Positions 1 to 8,472 of a DNA stretch of 64,000 nucleotides are shown piece by piece; within the stretch, counting starts at the first letter, position 1; each line of letters opens with the position of its first letter. This stretch comes from Salinirubellus litoreus (GTDB lineage: Archaea > Halobacteriota > Halobacteria > Halobacteriales > Haloarculaceae), in the NCBI RefSeq assembly GCF_037335815.1, contig NZ_CP147841.1, positions 3,968,001 through 4,032,000 of the forward strand, in the 5' to 3' direction. Position numbers and translations under genes: made by a program. The notes under the pieces were generated by a model. It saw only the letters and a list, made by a program, of their open reading frames with translations, had not been told where the DNA came from and searched no databases.

Positions 1-999
1 CCCCTCCGGCCCGACGGCGACCAGCGACTCGCCCGCGAGCACGTACGCCCGACCGCCCGCGGCGTCGATCCCCGATCCGGTCCGTCCACGCGGATCGTGC
101 GCCCACCGCTCGCGACCCCCGGTCGAGAACGACCGGACGGTCCCGTCCGTCGAGACGTGATGGACGCCGCGCCCGGAGAGCGCGGCTCCCGCGGCGGGGT
201 CACCCACGTCACGTTCCCAGCGGACGGCCCCGTCGTGGGCCAGCGCGGTCAGTCCCGTGGTGTCGGCGAGGTACACGCCGTCGGGTCCGACCGCCGGCGC
301 GACCGGCTCGGAGCCGGCGCGCTCGGTGGTGACGTCGTGGGTCCACCGGACGGTTCCGTCCCCGGCGAGGGCGACCAGCCGATCGGTGGCGAGCGCGTAC
401 ACCGCCGTCTCGTCCGCCCCGGAGATGGCTCCGACGACGGTCCCGTCCTCCCAGCGCCACCGGACCGAGCCATCCGTCGAGAGGGCGGCCAGCCCGTCGG
501 CTCCGCCCGCGTAAACCGACTCCCCGACGGTGACCGTCTCGACCCCCGACGGGGCGATCCCGGGATCCGTCGTCCATCCCTCGGGCTCGGGAGTCGCGGT
601 TCCCCGTCCTTCGCCGCCGAAATCACGGGGGTCCGCCTCGATCGGGACGGCGATCACCGTCCCGTCCGTGGTGCCGACGTAGACGAGGCCGGAGCCGCGG
701 GCGGCGGCCGATGCGGGCGTTTCGACCCCGTACTCCCCCGTCCGTTCCCCGCGCTCGGGGTCGAGCGCCGTCACGCTCCCGCCCTCGTACCACCGCTCGG
801 ACCCGAAGTCGAACGTCATGGCCTCGCGGGTCACGGCCAGGACCGTCCCGCCGTCGAGGCACATCCCGTCGACGCCGTGGAAGACGCCGGTCGACCACCG
901 GAACTCCCCGCCGCCGGGCCGGTAGCCACAGCCCGCGAGGGTAGTTACTCCGCCGGCGAGTGCGGCGAGGACCGATCGACGGGTCGCCCGCCGGGTCAT
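1..999 (-). CDS. PQQ-like beta-propeller lipoprotein (3' part beyond window)
   Basis: An open frame of 333 codons begins at 999 and runs off the window edge, so the C-terminus is missing. The N-terminus has a twin-arginine motif (TRRSVLAAL) and a lipobox ending at Cys24 (TLAGC), which indicates Tat export and lipid anchoring outside the membrane. The body repeats blades of the type DG-x-V-x-W (for example SVRWRWEDG, TVRWTHDV, AVRWERDV) with ALSTDG/ALAGDG connectors, as in PQQ-like beta-propellers. Its ATG overlaps the stop of the upstream HtpX-like protease by 4 nt (ATGA), so the two are probably co-transcribed. Such propellers often act in outer-face protein quality control or assembly; here that role is inferred only from the pairing with a protease. 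Confidence 0.8.
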   Translation of the reverse strand, partial: MTRRATRRSVLAALAGGVTTLAGCGYRPGGGEFRWSTGVFHGVDGMCLDGGTVLAVTREAMTFDFGSERWYEGGSVTALDPERGERTGEYGVETPASAAARGSGLVYVGTTDGTVIAVPIEADPRDFGGEGRGTATPEPEGWTTDPGIAPSGVETVTVGESVYAGGADGLAALSTDGSVRWRWEDGTVVGAISGADETAVYALATDRLVALAGDGTVRWTHDVTTERAGSEPVAPAVGPDGVYLADTTGLTALAHDGAVRWERDVGDPAAGAALSGRGVHHVSTDGTVRSFSTGGRERWAHDPRGRTGSGIDAAGGRAYVLAGESLVAVGPEG

Positions 1000-2033
1000 C
1001 GGATCTCGGCCTCGCGGGCGAGATCACGGAGTCGCTCGATCCGTTCCCCGACTGGGGGGTGGGTCGCCGGGAAGAGGTCGCTCGATATGAGCTCGCGATC
1101 CTCGCCGAACTGGTAGTCGTCGATGGGCGCGACGTAGAGCGCCTCGATGCCGCCGTCGGCGTCCCGGAGGTCCGTGTCGGGCAGGCCGCTCATCCCGTCG
1201 TCGAGTTTGCGCAGGGCCGATGCCAGCGCCGAGGGATCCCCGATGATGGCCACCGCGCCGCGGTCGGCGGCGAACTCGCGGTACTGCGAGAGCAGGCGAA
1301 AGAGCAGGAAGCTCCCGACCCAGAACGCCGCCGAGACGAGCATCGTGCAGACCGCGCTCACGACGAGGACGACCACGACGACGACGAGCCCCTTCGCCCC
1401 GTCGTCGTCGACGTGCCGGAACCCCGAGAGCACCTTGAACACGCCGACGAGGACGAGGTACGCCCCGATCGCGACCAGATACGCGAGCGAGGGGAGGAAG
1501 TACGCGAGGGTCATCACGCTGACGTCGCGGTTCCGGATATGGGCGAGTTCGTGGGCCAGGACCGAATCGATCTCCTCGGCGTCGAGCAGGTCGAGCAACC
1601 CCGTCGTGACGACGACCGTCGCGTGGGACGGCCGCCGCCCGACGGCGAACGCGTTGGGAACGTCGGTTCGCGCGACCGCGAGGTCGGGCGTCTCGACGCC
1701 GACGATACCCGAGAGCCGGACGAGCGCGTCGTGGACCTCGGGGTACTCGTCGGGGTCGACCCGCCGCGCCCCGACCGCCCGGAGCGCCGACCGCTCACAG
1801 AGGAGGTACTGGGCGACGAAGCCGACGGCGACCGCGCCGACGGCCAGCCACGGTTCGACGTAGAACCGCCCCCGCCACTCGCGCTCGGTGGCGAAGGTCA
1901 GCAGTTCGACGCCGACGGTGTTCATCAGGAGGACGAACGCGTAGACGAACGTGACCGGGAGGACGACGACGAGGACGAGCGCGAACGCCATCCGCGCCTG
2001 GAGAGCACGGTTGGTCTCCCACTGGAGGGCCAT
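996..2033 (-). CDS. HtpX-like M48 membrane metalloprotease
   Basis: A 345 aa membrane protease. Two N-terminal membrane segments (about residues 14-37 and 61-80) precede the zinc-binding HELAH motif at 161-165. Two further hydrophobic segments (about 172-195 and 205-245) are followed by the third-ligand motif EFAAD at about 253-257. This order matches the M48B/HtpX family, which degrades misfolded membrane proteins with the active site on the cytoplasmic face. The C-terminal HPP motif in SDLFPATHPPVGERIERL is also typical of the family. The stop overlaps the start of the downstream beta-propeller lipoprotein by 4 nt. Length and motifs are complete; nothing suggests inactivation. Confidence 0.9.
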   Translation of the reverse strand: MALQWETNRALQARMAFALVLVVVLPVTFVYAFVLLMNTVGVELLTFATEREWRGRFYVEPWLAVGAVAVGFVAQYLLCERSALRAVGARRVDPDEYPEVHDALVRLSGIVGVETPDLAVARTDVPNAFAVGRRPSHATVVVTTGLLDLLDAEEIDSVLAHELAHIRNRDVSVMTLAYFLPSLAYLVAIGAYLVLVGVFKVLSGFRHVDDDGAKGLVVVVVVLVVSAVCTMLVSAAFWVGSFLLFRLLSQYREFAADRGAVAIIGDPSALASALRKLDDGMSGLPDTDLRDADGGIEALYVAPIDDYQFGEDRELISSDLFPATHPPVGERIERLRDLAREAEIR

Positions 2034-2108
2034 CGTGCCGAACTGTTCCGCCGTCGGACAAGTACCTTCTGCCGGATCGGAGTATCGAGCGATGGCCCCG
2101 GGCCGCGT

Positions 2109-2387
2109 CTACTCGTCCGGTCGGTAGCCCTGGACCTGGAACTCGGCGTAGTCGCCGTAGGCGAACTCGAGCGAGCCGAGCCACCAGTTCCACCGATCGA
2201 CGAGGCTCTCGTCGGGGGCGTCCCCGAGCCCCTCGACGACGACCTCCGCCGTGAGCGCCCGGCCTGTGTCGGTTTCGTACCGGCCGTCGTCGTCGAGGTC
2301 GGTCGCCTGCCGGACCACCACGCGAAGCGCACCCGGCGACGGGTCGAACGTCTCGCGGAGGGTCGCTTCGAGACGGGCGCGGTTCAT
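2109..2387 (-). CDS. conserved haloarchaeal small protein
   Basis: A 92 aa acidic protein starting at the ATG at 2387. A longer reading of the same frame to 3956 runs antisense through eS6 and two further genes and is not credible. The protein has a predicted alpha/beta layout: an N-terminal helix (RARLEATLRETF), a strand with VRVVVRQATDL-like hydrophobics, an aromatic patch (DRWNWWLGSLEF) and the tail YAEFQVQGYRPDE. No catalytic motif is seen. It is transcribed divergently from eS6. I do not recognise a named family; it reads as a conserved haloarchaeal protein of unknown function. Confidence 0.6.
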   Translation of the reverse strand: MNRARLEATLRETFDPSPGALRVVVRQATDLDDDGRYETDTGRALTAEVVVEGLGDAPDESLVDRWNWWLGSLEFAYGDYAEFQVQGYRPDE

Positions 2388-2504
2388 ACGGTCGCTGATC
2401 GTGCCGGCGGCTTCGCCGTTTCGATCCGAACACGCCCTGACACTCCACGCCAGGCCGACGGGCCGTTTCAACACGCTTTTGCTCCGGCGGACGCTCCTCC
2501 CGGT

Positions 2505-2924
2505 ATGGCTGACTTCCAGGTCTCCGTCGCGGACCCCGACGACGGGGCCACGCACCAGTTCGAGGTGGACGGACAGGACGCGAACCGGTTCATGGGACGC
2601 TCCATCGGCGAGACGGTCGACGGCTCCGCCGTCGGCCTCTCGGGATACGAACTCGAGATCACCGGTGGATCCGACACCGCCGGCCGACCGATGCGCGGTG
2701 ACGTCCGCGGACCGGACCTCAAGGCAGTCCTGCTCACCGGCGGGACGGGGTTCAACCCGACGCGGGACGGCGAGCGAAAGCGCGTCACCGTCCGCGGCCG
2801 CGAGGTGAGCGACGAGACCCGACAGATCAACGCCAAGATCGCTACTCGGGGGGATCAGTCCGTCGACGAACTGCTCGGCGGGGGCGACGACGAGGGCGGC
2901 GAGGGCGACGAGGACGACGAGTAA
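2505..2924 (+). CDS. rps6e: 30S ribosomal protein eS6
   Basis: 139 aa, starting at the ATG at 2505 (MADFQVSVADPDDG). The sequence follows the archaeal eS6 pattern: an N-terminal barrel, then GRSIGETVDG, the glycine-rich stretch ITGGSDTAGRPMRGDVRG, LLTGGTGFNP, and the basic GERKRVTVRGREVSDETRQIN. These are the conserved core of eS6, a small-subunit protein contacting 16S rRNA. The very acidic tail (GGGDDEGGEGDEDDE) is a haloarchaeal adaptation. A DUF7112 gene follows 8 nt after the stop in the same direction and may share the transcript. Confidence 0.95.
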   Translation: MADFQVSVADPDDGATHQFEVDGQDANRFMGRSIGETVDGSAVGLSGYELEITGGSDTAGRPMRGDVRGPDLKAVLLTGGTGFNPTRDGERKRVTVRGREVSDETRQINAKIATRGDQSVDELLGGGDDEGGEGDEDDE

Positions 2925-2932
2925 CCCCTTCG

Positions 2933-3394
2933 ATGCCGGACCGTATCGCGGCCGACAACCCCTCCGTGGAGACGGTCCGCGCGACGCTCGCCGCCGCGGG
3001 CGCGACCGGCCGACCACGGATCGCCGTCCCCGACGACTCGGTCGAGGCCTTCCCCGTCGGGGAGGTGGTCCGGCTCGTCCTCGGCGGGCGGACCCGCTTC
3101 GCGCGGATCGACCGCGCCATAGACGACACCGTCGAGATACGCGGCGCGTACGACAACCGCCGGCTGGCGCGCGAGGCCGACGGCGAGAACCGACTGGTCG
3201 AGTGGGCCGACGCGGAGGGTGTCGACGTCGGCCGATCCGTGCTCGTCGACGTCGTCGAAGCCGGCGAACTCTACGGCGTCCGCCGGGCGGGGACGAGCGC
3301 CGTCTACGAACTCCCGGAGACGAGCCGGAACGACTCGCTCGCGGCCATCGCCGAGCGGACGAGGGACACGGAGGGGGCCGGGGACGATGAGTGA
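2933..3394 (+). CDS. DUF7112 family protein
   Basis: 153 aa. The start MPDRIAADNPSVETVRATL, the segment GRPRIAVPDDSVEAFPVGEVVRLVL and the C-terminal ELYGVRRAGTSAVYEL match what I recall of the haloarchaeal DUF7112 family. The beta-rich centre (VGEVVRLVLGGRTRFARIDR) resembles a small barrel that could bind nucleic acid, but this is inference. The gene starts 8 nt after eS6 and its stop overlaps the next gene start by 8 nt, so eS6, this gene and the DUF5807 gene probably form one transcript. Function unknown; linkage to eS6 hints at translation. Confidence 0.7.
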   Translation: MPDRIAADNPSVETVRATLAAAGATGRPRIAVPDDSVEAFPVGEVVRLVLGGRTRFARIDRAIDDTVEIRGAYDNRRLAREADGENRLVEWADAEGVDVGRSVLVDVVEAGELYGVRRAGTSAVYELPETSRNDSLAAIAERTRDTEGAGDDE

Positions 3395-3851
3395 CGACGC
3401 CTCCGCCGCCGAGGCCCGTTACGCGGCGTTCCGCCGCGGCGAGCGCGTCGACGACGTCTGTATCTACCTCCACGAGGAGGGTGTCGGAAACGTCGAGGCC
3501 CTCTCGGAGATGGGTATCCGGACCGACGACGGCGTGCTCCTCGTGATGCCCGGCGAGGAGGGGCGTGCGGCGTTCCAGCGGGCCACCTCGCTCGACCCGA
3601 TGGACTTCGCGGGGATGGCGATGGATACCGATGGCGAGATCGACGAGGACCTCACCGGCGGGAACTGCCCCGACGCCGGCGACGGCGCGGATCACTACGT
3701 CAAGTTCGTCTTCGCCTTCGCCGAGGCACACCACCCCGAGATGGAGGGGCTCTACGCCGAGGGCGACGTGATCCACGGCTACGCGGCCTGTGCCTGCGGG
3801 AAGACCTACTCCGAGAAGTGGATCGCCGGCGAAGGCGAAAACGGGGGCTGA
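3387..3851 (+). CDS. DUF5807 family protein
   Basis: 154 aa starting at the ATG at 3387, which overlaps the previous stop (ATGAGTGA). The segment EGRAAFQRATSLDPMDFAGMAM, the GGNCPDAGDG loop and the C-terminal YAACACGKTYSEKWI are characteristic of the haloarchaeal DUF5807 family. The Cys pair in CACGK, with the upstream GGNCPD cysteine, may bind a metal; this is inference. Last gene of the presumed eS6 transcript. Function unknown. Confidence 0.7.
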   Translation: MSDDASAAEARYAAFRRGERVDDVCIYLHEEGVGNVEALSEMGIRTDDGVLLVMPGEEGRAAFQRATSLDPMDFAGMAMDTDGEIDEDLTGGNCPDAGDGADHYVKFVFAFAEAHHPEMEGLYAEGDVIHGYAACACGKTYSEKWIAGEGENGG

Positions 3852-3918
3852 TACCGGCGACCGGGGGCAGGTTCGCGGGCCCCGTGAGTGTTTTGGGGCC
3901 GGTAGCCGAACCCTCACT

Positions 3919-4701
3919 ATGGACCTCGACCTCGACGGGGACGTGGCGCTGGTCACCGGGAGCGCGACCGGGCTGGGCCACGCCTGTGCGGAGGCGTTCT
4001 CGAGACAGGGCGCGAGCGTCGCGCTCGCGAGCCCGAACCTCGGCGACCTGGCCTACGCGAGCGACCGCCTCCACGCCGTCGGTGACGGCGACATCCTCGG
4101 CCTGGAGGTGGACGTCAGGGACCGCGGCCAGGTCGAGGCGTTCGTCGACGAGACCGTCGAGCAGTACGGTGGTATCGACCACCTGGTAACCGGTCCCCGG
4201 CCCCTCGAATCCGAGCGGTTCCTCGAGGTCGACGACGAGGACTGGTTCCGGGGGTTCGACCGCCTGTTCATGAGCGTCGTCTGGACGATACGCGAGTGCT
4301 ACCCCCACCTCGAAGCCGCCGACGGCGGGACGGTCGTCAACGTGACGAACCCCGTCGTCGGCGCGCTCGGCGGGGAGTTCTCGGTGACGAATTCGTTCGG
4401 CCGGGCGGTCCAGGGCGTGACCGAGACTCAATCGAGAGCGTTCGCGCCCGACGTCCGCGTCAACTCCGTCCTCCCCGGCCCCCACGACACCGACGACCTC
4501 GAACTCTTCCTCACGGAACTCGTCGACGACGGGGTCTACGCCGACCTCGACGCCGCGTGGTCCGCGTTGCTACGGGATTCGCCCTACGAGAGCCCGGGTG
4601 ATCCGCTCGATCTGGGGAAGCTCGTGGCGTTCCTCTCCAGCGAGCACGCGAGCTTCGTCAATGGCGCGGCGATCCCGGTCGACGGCGGCGCGCGAGTTTG
4701 A
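3919..4701 (+). CDS. SDR-family oxidoreductase, catalytic tetrad missing
   Basis: 260 aa, starting at the ATG at 3919. The N-terminal Rossmann motif TGSATGLGHA (TGxxxGxG) and the C-terminal AFLSSEHASFVNGAAIPVDGG are classical short-chain dehydrogenase features, as is VNSVLPG. The catalytic residues are not conserved. Where Y-x3-K is expected the protein reads F-G-R-A-V (in TNSFGRAVQG), and the position 13 before it that should be Ser is Val. The NNAG-like motif is replaced by VTGPRP. It is therefore either a cofactor-binding non-enzyme or an SDR with altered chemistry. Convergent with the DHH gene downstream. Confidence 0.8.
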   Translation: MDLDLDGDVALVTGSATGLGHACAEAFSRQGASVALASPNLGDLAYASDRLHAVGDGDILGLEVDVRDRGQVEAFVDETVEQYGGIDHLVTGPRPLESERFLEVDDEDWFRGFDRLFMSVVWTIRECYPHLEAADGGTVVNVTNPVVGALGGEFSVTNSFGRAVQGVTETQSRAFAPDVRVNSVLPGPHDTDDLELFLTELVDDGVYADLDAAWSALLRDSPYESPGDPLDLGKLVAFLSSEHASFVNGAAIPVDGGARV

Positions 4702-4719
4702 TACGGGTTCTCCGCGCCG

Positions 4720-5823
4720 TTACCGATCGCTCTCAATGCCCTCCTCGTCCTCCGCTTCGGCCTCGTCGAGCACATCGCGGAAGGCGTCGAGGATGACCCG
4801 CTTCGTCACCGCGCCGCGGGTCGTCCAGTGGTGGGCGTAGTCGAGCATGTCGTCGTAGATGTCGGGCTTGCACCCCGCCGCTTTGGGGTGGCCGCCGCCG
4901 TTGACCCGCCCGGCGACCTCGTGGCACCGGTCGAACGCATCGGTCCCGCGGATGCTCGCGCTCCCCGCCGGTTTGACGATCACGCTCGCGTCGGCACCCG
5001 CCTCGCGCATCGCCTCGGCGACCTCGTTCTGCGAGCACCGACCGTAGGTCACGCCGACCGTCCACGGGCCGATATCGACGGTCTCGCCGCGCTTGACGGC
5101 CAGCTCGATCAGCGCGTCCTTCTCCACCCGGCGCTCCTCGAGGTACTCGAGGACCGGCTCGGGCAGGTCCGCGCCGAACCGGCGGACGATCCTGACGTAC
5201 TCCTCGGGCTCCTCCCAGTAGGCGTAGTCGGCGAGGTCGTCGCTGCGGGGGTCCTCGCGTATCCAGAGGTCGTGGTCGCGGGTGGCCGTGGCGAGGTCGG
5301 CGAACCGGCCGTCGAAATCGTGCTCGAGCGAGCGCAGCGCGACGTCGGCGGTACACTCCTCTTCGGAGTCCCCGACCACCAGGTCCACGCCCGCTCGCTC
5401 GACCGTCCGGACGAGATCGTCGTCCCACTGGTGGTGGTCGAACCAGCGGACCGAGCCGGCCCGCTCGACCACCTCGGGGAGCGCCTCCAGGTCGTCGGGG
5501 TGGTCCGGACAGAGGTCACAGACGACGATCCGGGCCCCCGGCTCGGCGAACTCGGCGACGTGCGAGAGTGCCTCGTCGATCTCGTGGGGACCCGTCGGGA
5601 GGAGCGCCCCCTCGCCGAACGCCTCGCGGACCAGCGCGACACAGGCCAGCCCGTCGGAGTCCGGGTCGGCGACGACCGCGGTCCCCGCACCGGTGAGCGC
5701 CGACTGCGCCTCGAGCTCCGCGCGTTCCTCCTCCAGCGAGTCCGGGAAGAAGAACCCCTCGCCGGGGAGTACGGACCGCCGCGAGAGTGGGAGGCGCTCG
5801 TCGTCGATGAGCCAGTCGTCCAT
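4720..5823 (-). CDS. DHH-family phosphoesterase
   Basis: 367 aa. The metal-binding motifs of the DHH/DHHA1 superfamily are present in order: DPDSDG at 53-58, VVCDLCPDHP near 100-109, the signature DHH at 129-131 (WFDHHQW), and the DHHA1-type GGGHPKAAG at 309-317. The superfamily includes RecJ, oligoribonuclease NrnA and cyclic-di-nucleotide phosphodiesterases. No OB or S1 domain is visible, so a small-substrate or short-oligonucleotide hydrolase is more likely than a processive RecJ. Followed, in transcription order, by the convergent SDR; a Usp gene lies 56 bp upstream on the same strand. Confidence 0.85.
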   Translation of the reverse strand: MDDWLIDDERLPLSRRSVLPGEGFFFPDSLEEERAELEAQSALTGAGTAVVADPDSDGLACVALVREAFGEGALLPTGPHEIDEALSHVAEFAEPGARIVVCDLCPDHPDDLEALPEVVERAGSVRWFDHHQWDDDLVRTVERAGVDLVVGDSEEECTADVALRSLEHDFDGRFADLATATRDHDLWIREDPRSDDLADYAYWEEPEEYVRIVRRFGADLPEPVLEYLEERRVEKDALIELAVKRGETVDIGPWTVGVTYGRCSQNEVAEAMREAGADASVIVKPAGSASIRGTDAFDRCHEVAGRVNGGGHPKAAGCKPDIYDDMLDYAHHWTTRGAVTKRVILDAFRDVLDEAEAEDEEGIESDR

Positions 5824-5878
5824 AGACGGGCGAGAGCCGCCCGCCGCAAGAACCTCCCGATTCGCCGGCCACGGACCC

Positions 5879-6352
5879 TCAGACCTGTGCGGCGTCGGGG
5901 GCCCGCGCCGCGTCCGGCGATCCGCCCCCCCGTTCGAGCTGGCGGACCGTCAGCACCGGCACCGGACAGGTCCGGACGACGGCCTCCGCGACGCTCCCGA
6001 GCAGGAACGAGTGCTCGCCCCCCCGACCGCGGGTTCCGGTCGCGACGACGTCCGCGTCGATCTCGCGGGCGTACGTGGCGATCTGCTGTGCGGGGCGACC
6101 CTCGCGGACGACGGCCGTCACCGGCCCGTCGACCGCGCTCTCGACGGCCTCGAGCGCCTCCGTCCCCTGGTCCGAGAGCGCCTCGGACACCTCCTCGTGG
6201 AGGTCGTCCGGGAGGGCGTCGACCTTCGACTCGTCGACCACGTAGAGCGCGTGGACCTCGGCGTCGAACCGCCCGGCGAGGTCGACGGCCGTCTCGACGG
6301 CGCGCTCGCCGCTCGCCGACCCGTCGGTCGCGATGACCACCGTCTCGAACAT
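5879..6352 (-). CDS. universal stress protein (UspA family)
   Basis: 157 aa. It starts MFETVVIATDGSASGERAVE, with the usual Asp in the first strand-loop, and carries the ATP-binding signature G-x2-G-x9-G-(S/T) as GTRGRGGEHSFLLGS. The segment VRTCPVPVLTVR closes the Usp fold. An extra C-terminal tail (GGGSPDAARAPDAAQV) of about 15 residues is outside the fold. The gene is divergent from a second Usp gene at 6478, with a shared promoter region of about 125 bp. Probable nucleotide-binding stress protein. Confidence 0.9.
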   Translation of the reverse strand: MFETVVIATDGSASGERAVETAVDLAGRFDAEVHALYVVDESKVDALPDDLHEEVSEALSDQGTEALEAVESAVDGPVTAVVREGRPAQQIATYAREIDADVVATGTRGRGGEHSFLLGSVAEAVVRTCPVPVLTVRQLERGGGSPDAARAPDAAQV

Positions 6353-6477
6353 GGACGGGGGTTCAGCCTCCCCCGTGATAAACCTCCCTCGACCGGGCCG
6401 AGGGGGTCGGTCCCGTCCGAACCGAGCAGACAGTCCTACCGGTGGGGTTTTTGTCCGCCGGGGGTGACCCGCCGGAC

Positions 6478-6912
6478 ATGGAGGTCGAGACGGTCCTTGC
6501 GCCCGTCGACGGTAGCGAGGCAGCGATGGAGGCCTTCGAGTACGCCGTCGCCGTCGCCGAACGCTACGGCGCGGAGGTCCACGCGCTGCACGTCCTCGGC
6601 GAGGCGGCCAGCCGCGGGCTCGAAACCGGCGACGTCGACGACGAGGACGTCGCCGCGCTCTCCGAGGAGGTGATGGAGGCGGCGCGCGAGATCGCCGGGG
6701 AGACCCCGATCACCCACTCCTCGGCGTACGGGTTCTCCTCCTCGCGGCTCACACAGCACCCGGGGAGCGTCATCCTCGACGCGGCCGACGAGGTGGCCGC
6801 CGACTTCATCGTCCTCCCCCGCCAGCCGGTCACCGGCGATCCCGACGCGACGATCGAGAAGGCCGCCCAGTACGTTCTCGCGTACGCCACCCAGCCCGTC
6901 CTCTCGGTGTAG
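6478..6912 (+). CDS. universal stress protein (UspA family)
   Basis: 144 aa from the ATG at 6478 (MEVETVLAPVDGSEAAMEAF). An in-frame GTG at 6442 would add 12 residues with no Usp homology, so I reject it. The fold is Usp-like (ADFIVLPRQ, YATQPVLSV) but the canonical G-x2-G-x9-G-S ATP motif is absent: the region reads LPRQPVTGDPDATIEKAAQ. It may thus be a non-ATP-binding Usp. Divergent from the Usp at 5879 and convergent with the GNAT gene. Confidence 0.85.
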   Translation: MEVETVLAPVDGSEAAMEAFEYAVAVAERYGAEVHALHVLGEAASRGLETGDVDDEDVAALSEEVMEAAREIAGETPITHSSAYGFSSSRLTQHPGSVILDAADEVAADFIVLPRQPVTGDPDATIEKAAQYVLAYATQPVLSV

Positions 6913-6944
6913 GGAATCTCCTCTCCGATATCCGCGTCCTCCGG

Positions 6945-7484
6945 TCAATCCACCAGCCGGGCTGCCATCTCCATCTCGAAGCTCCCGTTCCCGGCCGCCT
7001 CGAATCCCACCTTCCGGTAGAGGTTCACCGCCGGGGTGTTCCACCGCTCGACGGTGAGCCAGACACGGTCGATCCCCTCCTCCCGGCCCGCACCCAGTAG
7101 CGCCTCGATGAGCCGCGTCCCGATGCCGGCGCTCTGGTAACCCGCGAGGACGAAGATAGCGAGCTCGTAGGCGTCGGTGCCGTCCGGGACCAGCGTGGCG
7201 TGACCGATCGCCCTGTTCCCGTGCCAGGCGACGACGTTCGTGGACTCCGGGTCGAGGATGGTCTCGAGCCACTCCCGGACGGTCTCCTCGCCCGTCGGCG
7301 GGATGCCCTGCGCTCGATCTTCGGGATCGTACCCCACGTACATCTCGACGAGGGCCTCCGACTCGTCGTCGACCGGGCCCTCGCCGTAGGTGTGGACGCG
7401 GATCTCCCGTCCGCCGGAGTCCTCGAACGACCGGGGGGGCGGGTCGTAGGGGCCCGCCACCTCGTCGGGGTACGCCCTGGTCAT
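6945..7484 (-). CDS. GNAT family N-acetyltransferase
   Basis: 179 aa. GNAT motif A is clear: a strand AYELAIFVLAGYQ followed by the acetyl-CoA pyrophosphate loop Q-x-x-G-I-G-T (QSAGIGTRLIEALL). Motif B follows: VWLTVERWNTPAVNLYRKVGF, with the common N-x-x-A-x-x-L-Y-x-K-x-G-F ending. The substrate cannot be read from the sequence. Its start overlaps the stop of the upstream Usp-like gene by 4 nt, so the two are coupled. Confidence 0.85.
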   Translation of the reverse strand: MTRAYPDEVAGPYDPPPRSFEDSGGREIRVHTYGEGPVDDESEALVEMYVGYDPEDRAQGIPPTGEETVREWLETILDPESTNVVAWHGNRAIGHATLVPDGTDAYELAIFVLAGYQSAGIGTRLIEALLGAGREEGIDRVWLTVERWNTPAVNLYRKVGFEAAGNGSFEMEMAARLVD

Positions 7485-7849
7485 CGGACCAGCGTCACGG
7501 AGGTGTTCGCGTTCAGGATGACGAACTCCGTGATCTCGCCCAGGGAGACCTTTCCGAGCGGCGAGGTCTCGCCACCCCCGAGCACGAGGCGGTCGAATCC
7601 TTCGCCCTCGGCGAGTTCGACCAGCCGGCTCCCGGCGTGTCCCTCCAGGGCGAGGACTTCGGCCTCGACGCCGGCCTCGTCGAGGACCGTCTCGATCCGG
7701 TCGCGGATCGCCTCGACGTCGGGATCGGAGTCGGGGTTCTCCACGACGGCGACCGTCAGCTCGTCGCCCGCCTCGGCCGTCCGCTCGACGGTCCGCTCGA
7801 GCGCGCGGAACGAGTCCTCGCTCCCGCCGATGCCCAGAAGCACTCTCAT
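7481..7849 (-). CDS. small Usp-like protein
   Basis: 122 aa starting at the ATG at 7849 (MRVLLGIGGSEDSF). The same frame could extend to 7906, but the extra residues are arginine-rich shadow sequence. The fold resembles UspA (strand LLGIGGSEDS, helix, VAVVENP, then FDRLVLGGGETSPLGKVSLGE). The G-rich loop is shortened and ends in TSVTLVR rather than the usual P-V-x-V. It is coupled to the GNAT gene by an ATGA overlap. Possibly a stress-related nucleotide-binding protein; the partner acetyltransferase suggests regulation by, or of, acetylation (inference). Confidence 0.75.
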   Translation of the reverse strand: MRVLLGIGGSEDSFRALERTVERTAEAGDELTVAVVENPDSDPDVEAIRDRIETVLDEAGVEAEVLALEGHAGSRLVELAEGEGFDRLVLGGGETSPLGKVSLGEITEFVILNANTSVTLVR

Positions 7850-7975
7850 GCCCGGGGGGTGGGAGTCCCGCATCAAAAGCCTACGCTTCCGTCGGGGGGA
7901 GGACACGGCCCGACGGGTCCAGGGCTACACGTTCACCGGGAGAACGCTTTTCTCTCGTCTCGGCCAACCGCGAGT

Positions 7976-8380
7976 ATGGGCGTCCTCCGAAACCTCCGGA
8001 CGGATCTGACCGGCGTCCTCGCCGTCCTCATCCTCGGACTGGGGCTCGCGGATCTCTTCCTGAATCTCGTCCCCGGGGTCGACTTCTGGGTGATATTCGT
8101 CGTCGGCTACGCCGTCGTCCTCCCGCTGGTCGCCATCGCGCTCGGGGAGGACGAGGACGACTACGGGACCGACCGGGAGGAGGGGGACGGCCGCAAACGA
8201 GTCGAGGAGGAAGAGGGGGAATCGCCGCTCGAACGACTGAAGCGCCGGTACGCGGCGGGTGAACTCTCCGACGAGGAGTTCGAACACCGGCTCGAACGGC
8301 TCCTCGAGACCGAGGACGAGGCGAGCGCCGCCGAGTACCTCCGGCGCGAACGCCGGGGACGCGAGCCCGAGGAGACGTAG
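7976..8380 (+). CDS. membrane protein with C-terminal SHOCT domain
   Basis: 134 aa from the ATG at 7976. Two membrane segments lie at about residues 10-32 and 36-56 (LAVLILGLGLADLFLNL and FWVIFVVGYAVVLPLVAIAL). A charged linker follows, then the SHOCT motif near the end: PLERLKRRYAAGELSDEEFE, the usual LKxLxExGxITxEEFE pattern. SHOCT proteins are common in haloarchaea and probably mediate oligomerisation. Upstream, AGAACGCTTTTCTCT may hold the promoter. No functional partner is obvious. Confidence 0.8.
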   Translation: MGVLRNLRTDLTGVLAVLILGLGLADLFLNLVPGVDFWVIFVVGYAVVLPLVAIALGEDEDDYGTDREEGDGRKRVEEEEGESPLERLKRRYAAGELSDEEFEHRLERLLETEDEASAAEYLRRERRGREPEET

Positions 8381-8472
8381 TCGCTCGGCCCGCACTCCCC
8401 GTCTGCGAGCCCGTCCGCCGCCCGTCAGACACGGACGACAGGTCTTTTTGTGGACGCTCCCCACACCGAAAC

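Noticed and set aside
97..1116. Long plus-strand arginine/glycine-rich ORFs opposite the beta-propeller and protease genes
   Set aside because: Shadow frames of high-GC coding sequence; no domains, and the minus strand encodes complete recognised proteins.
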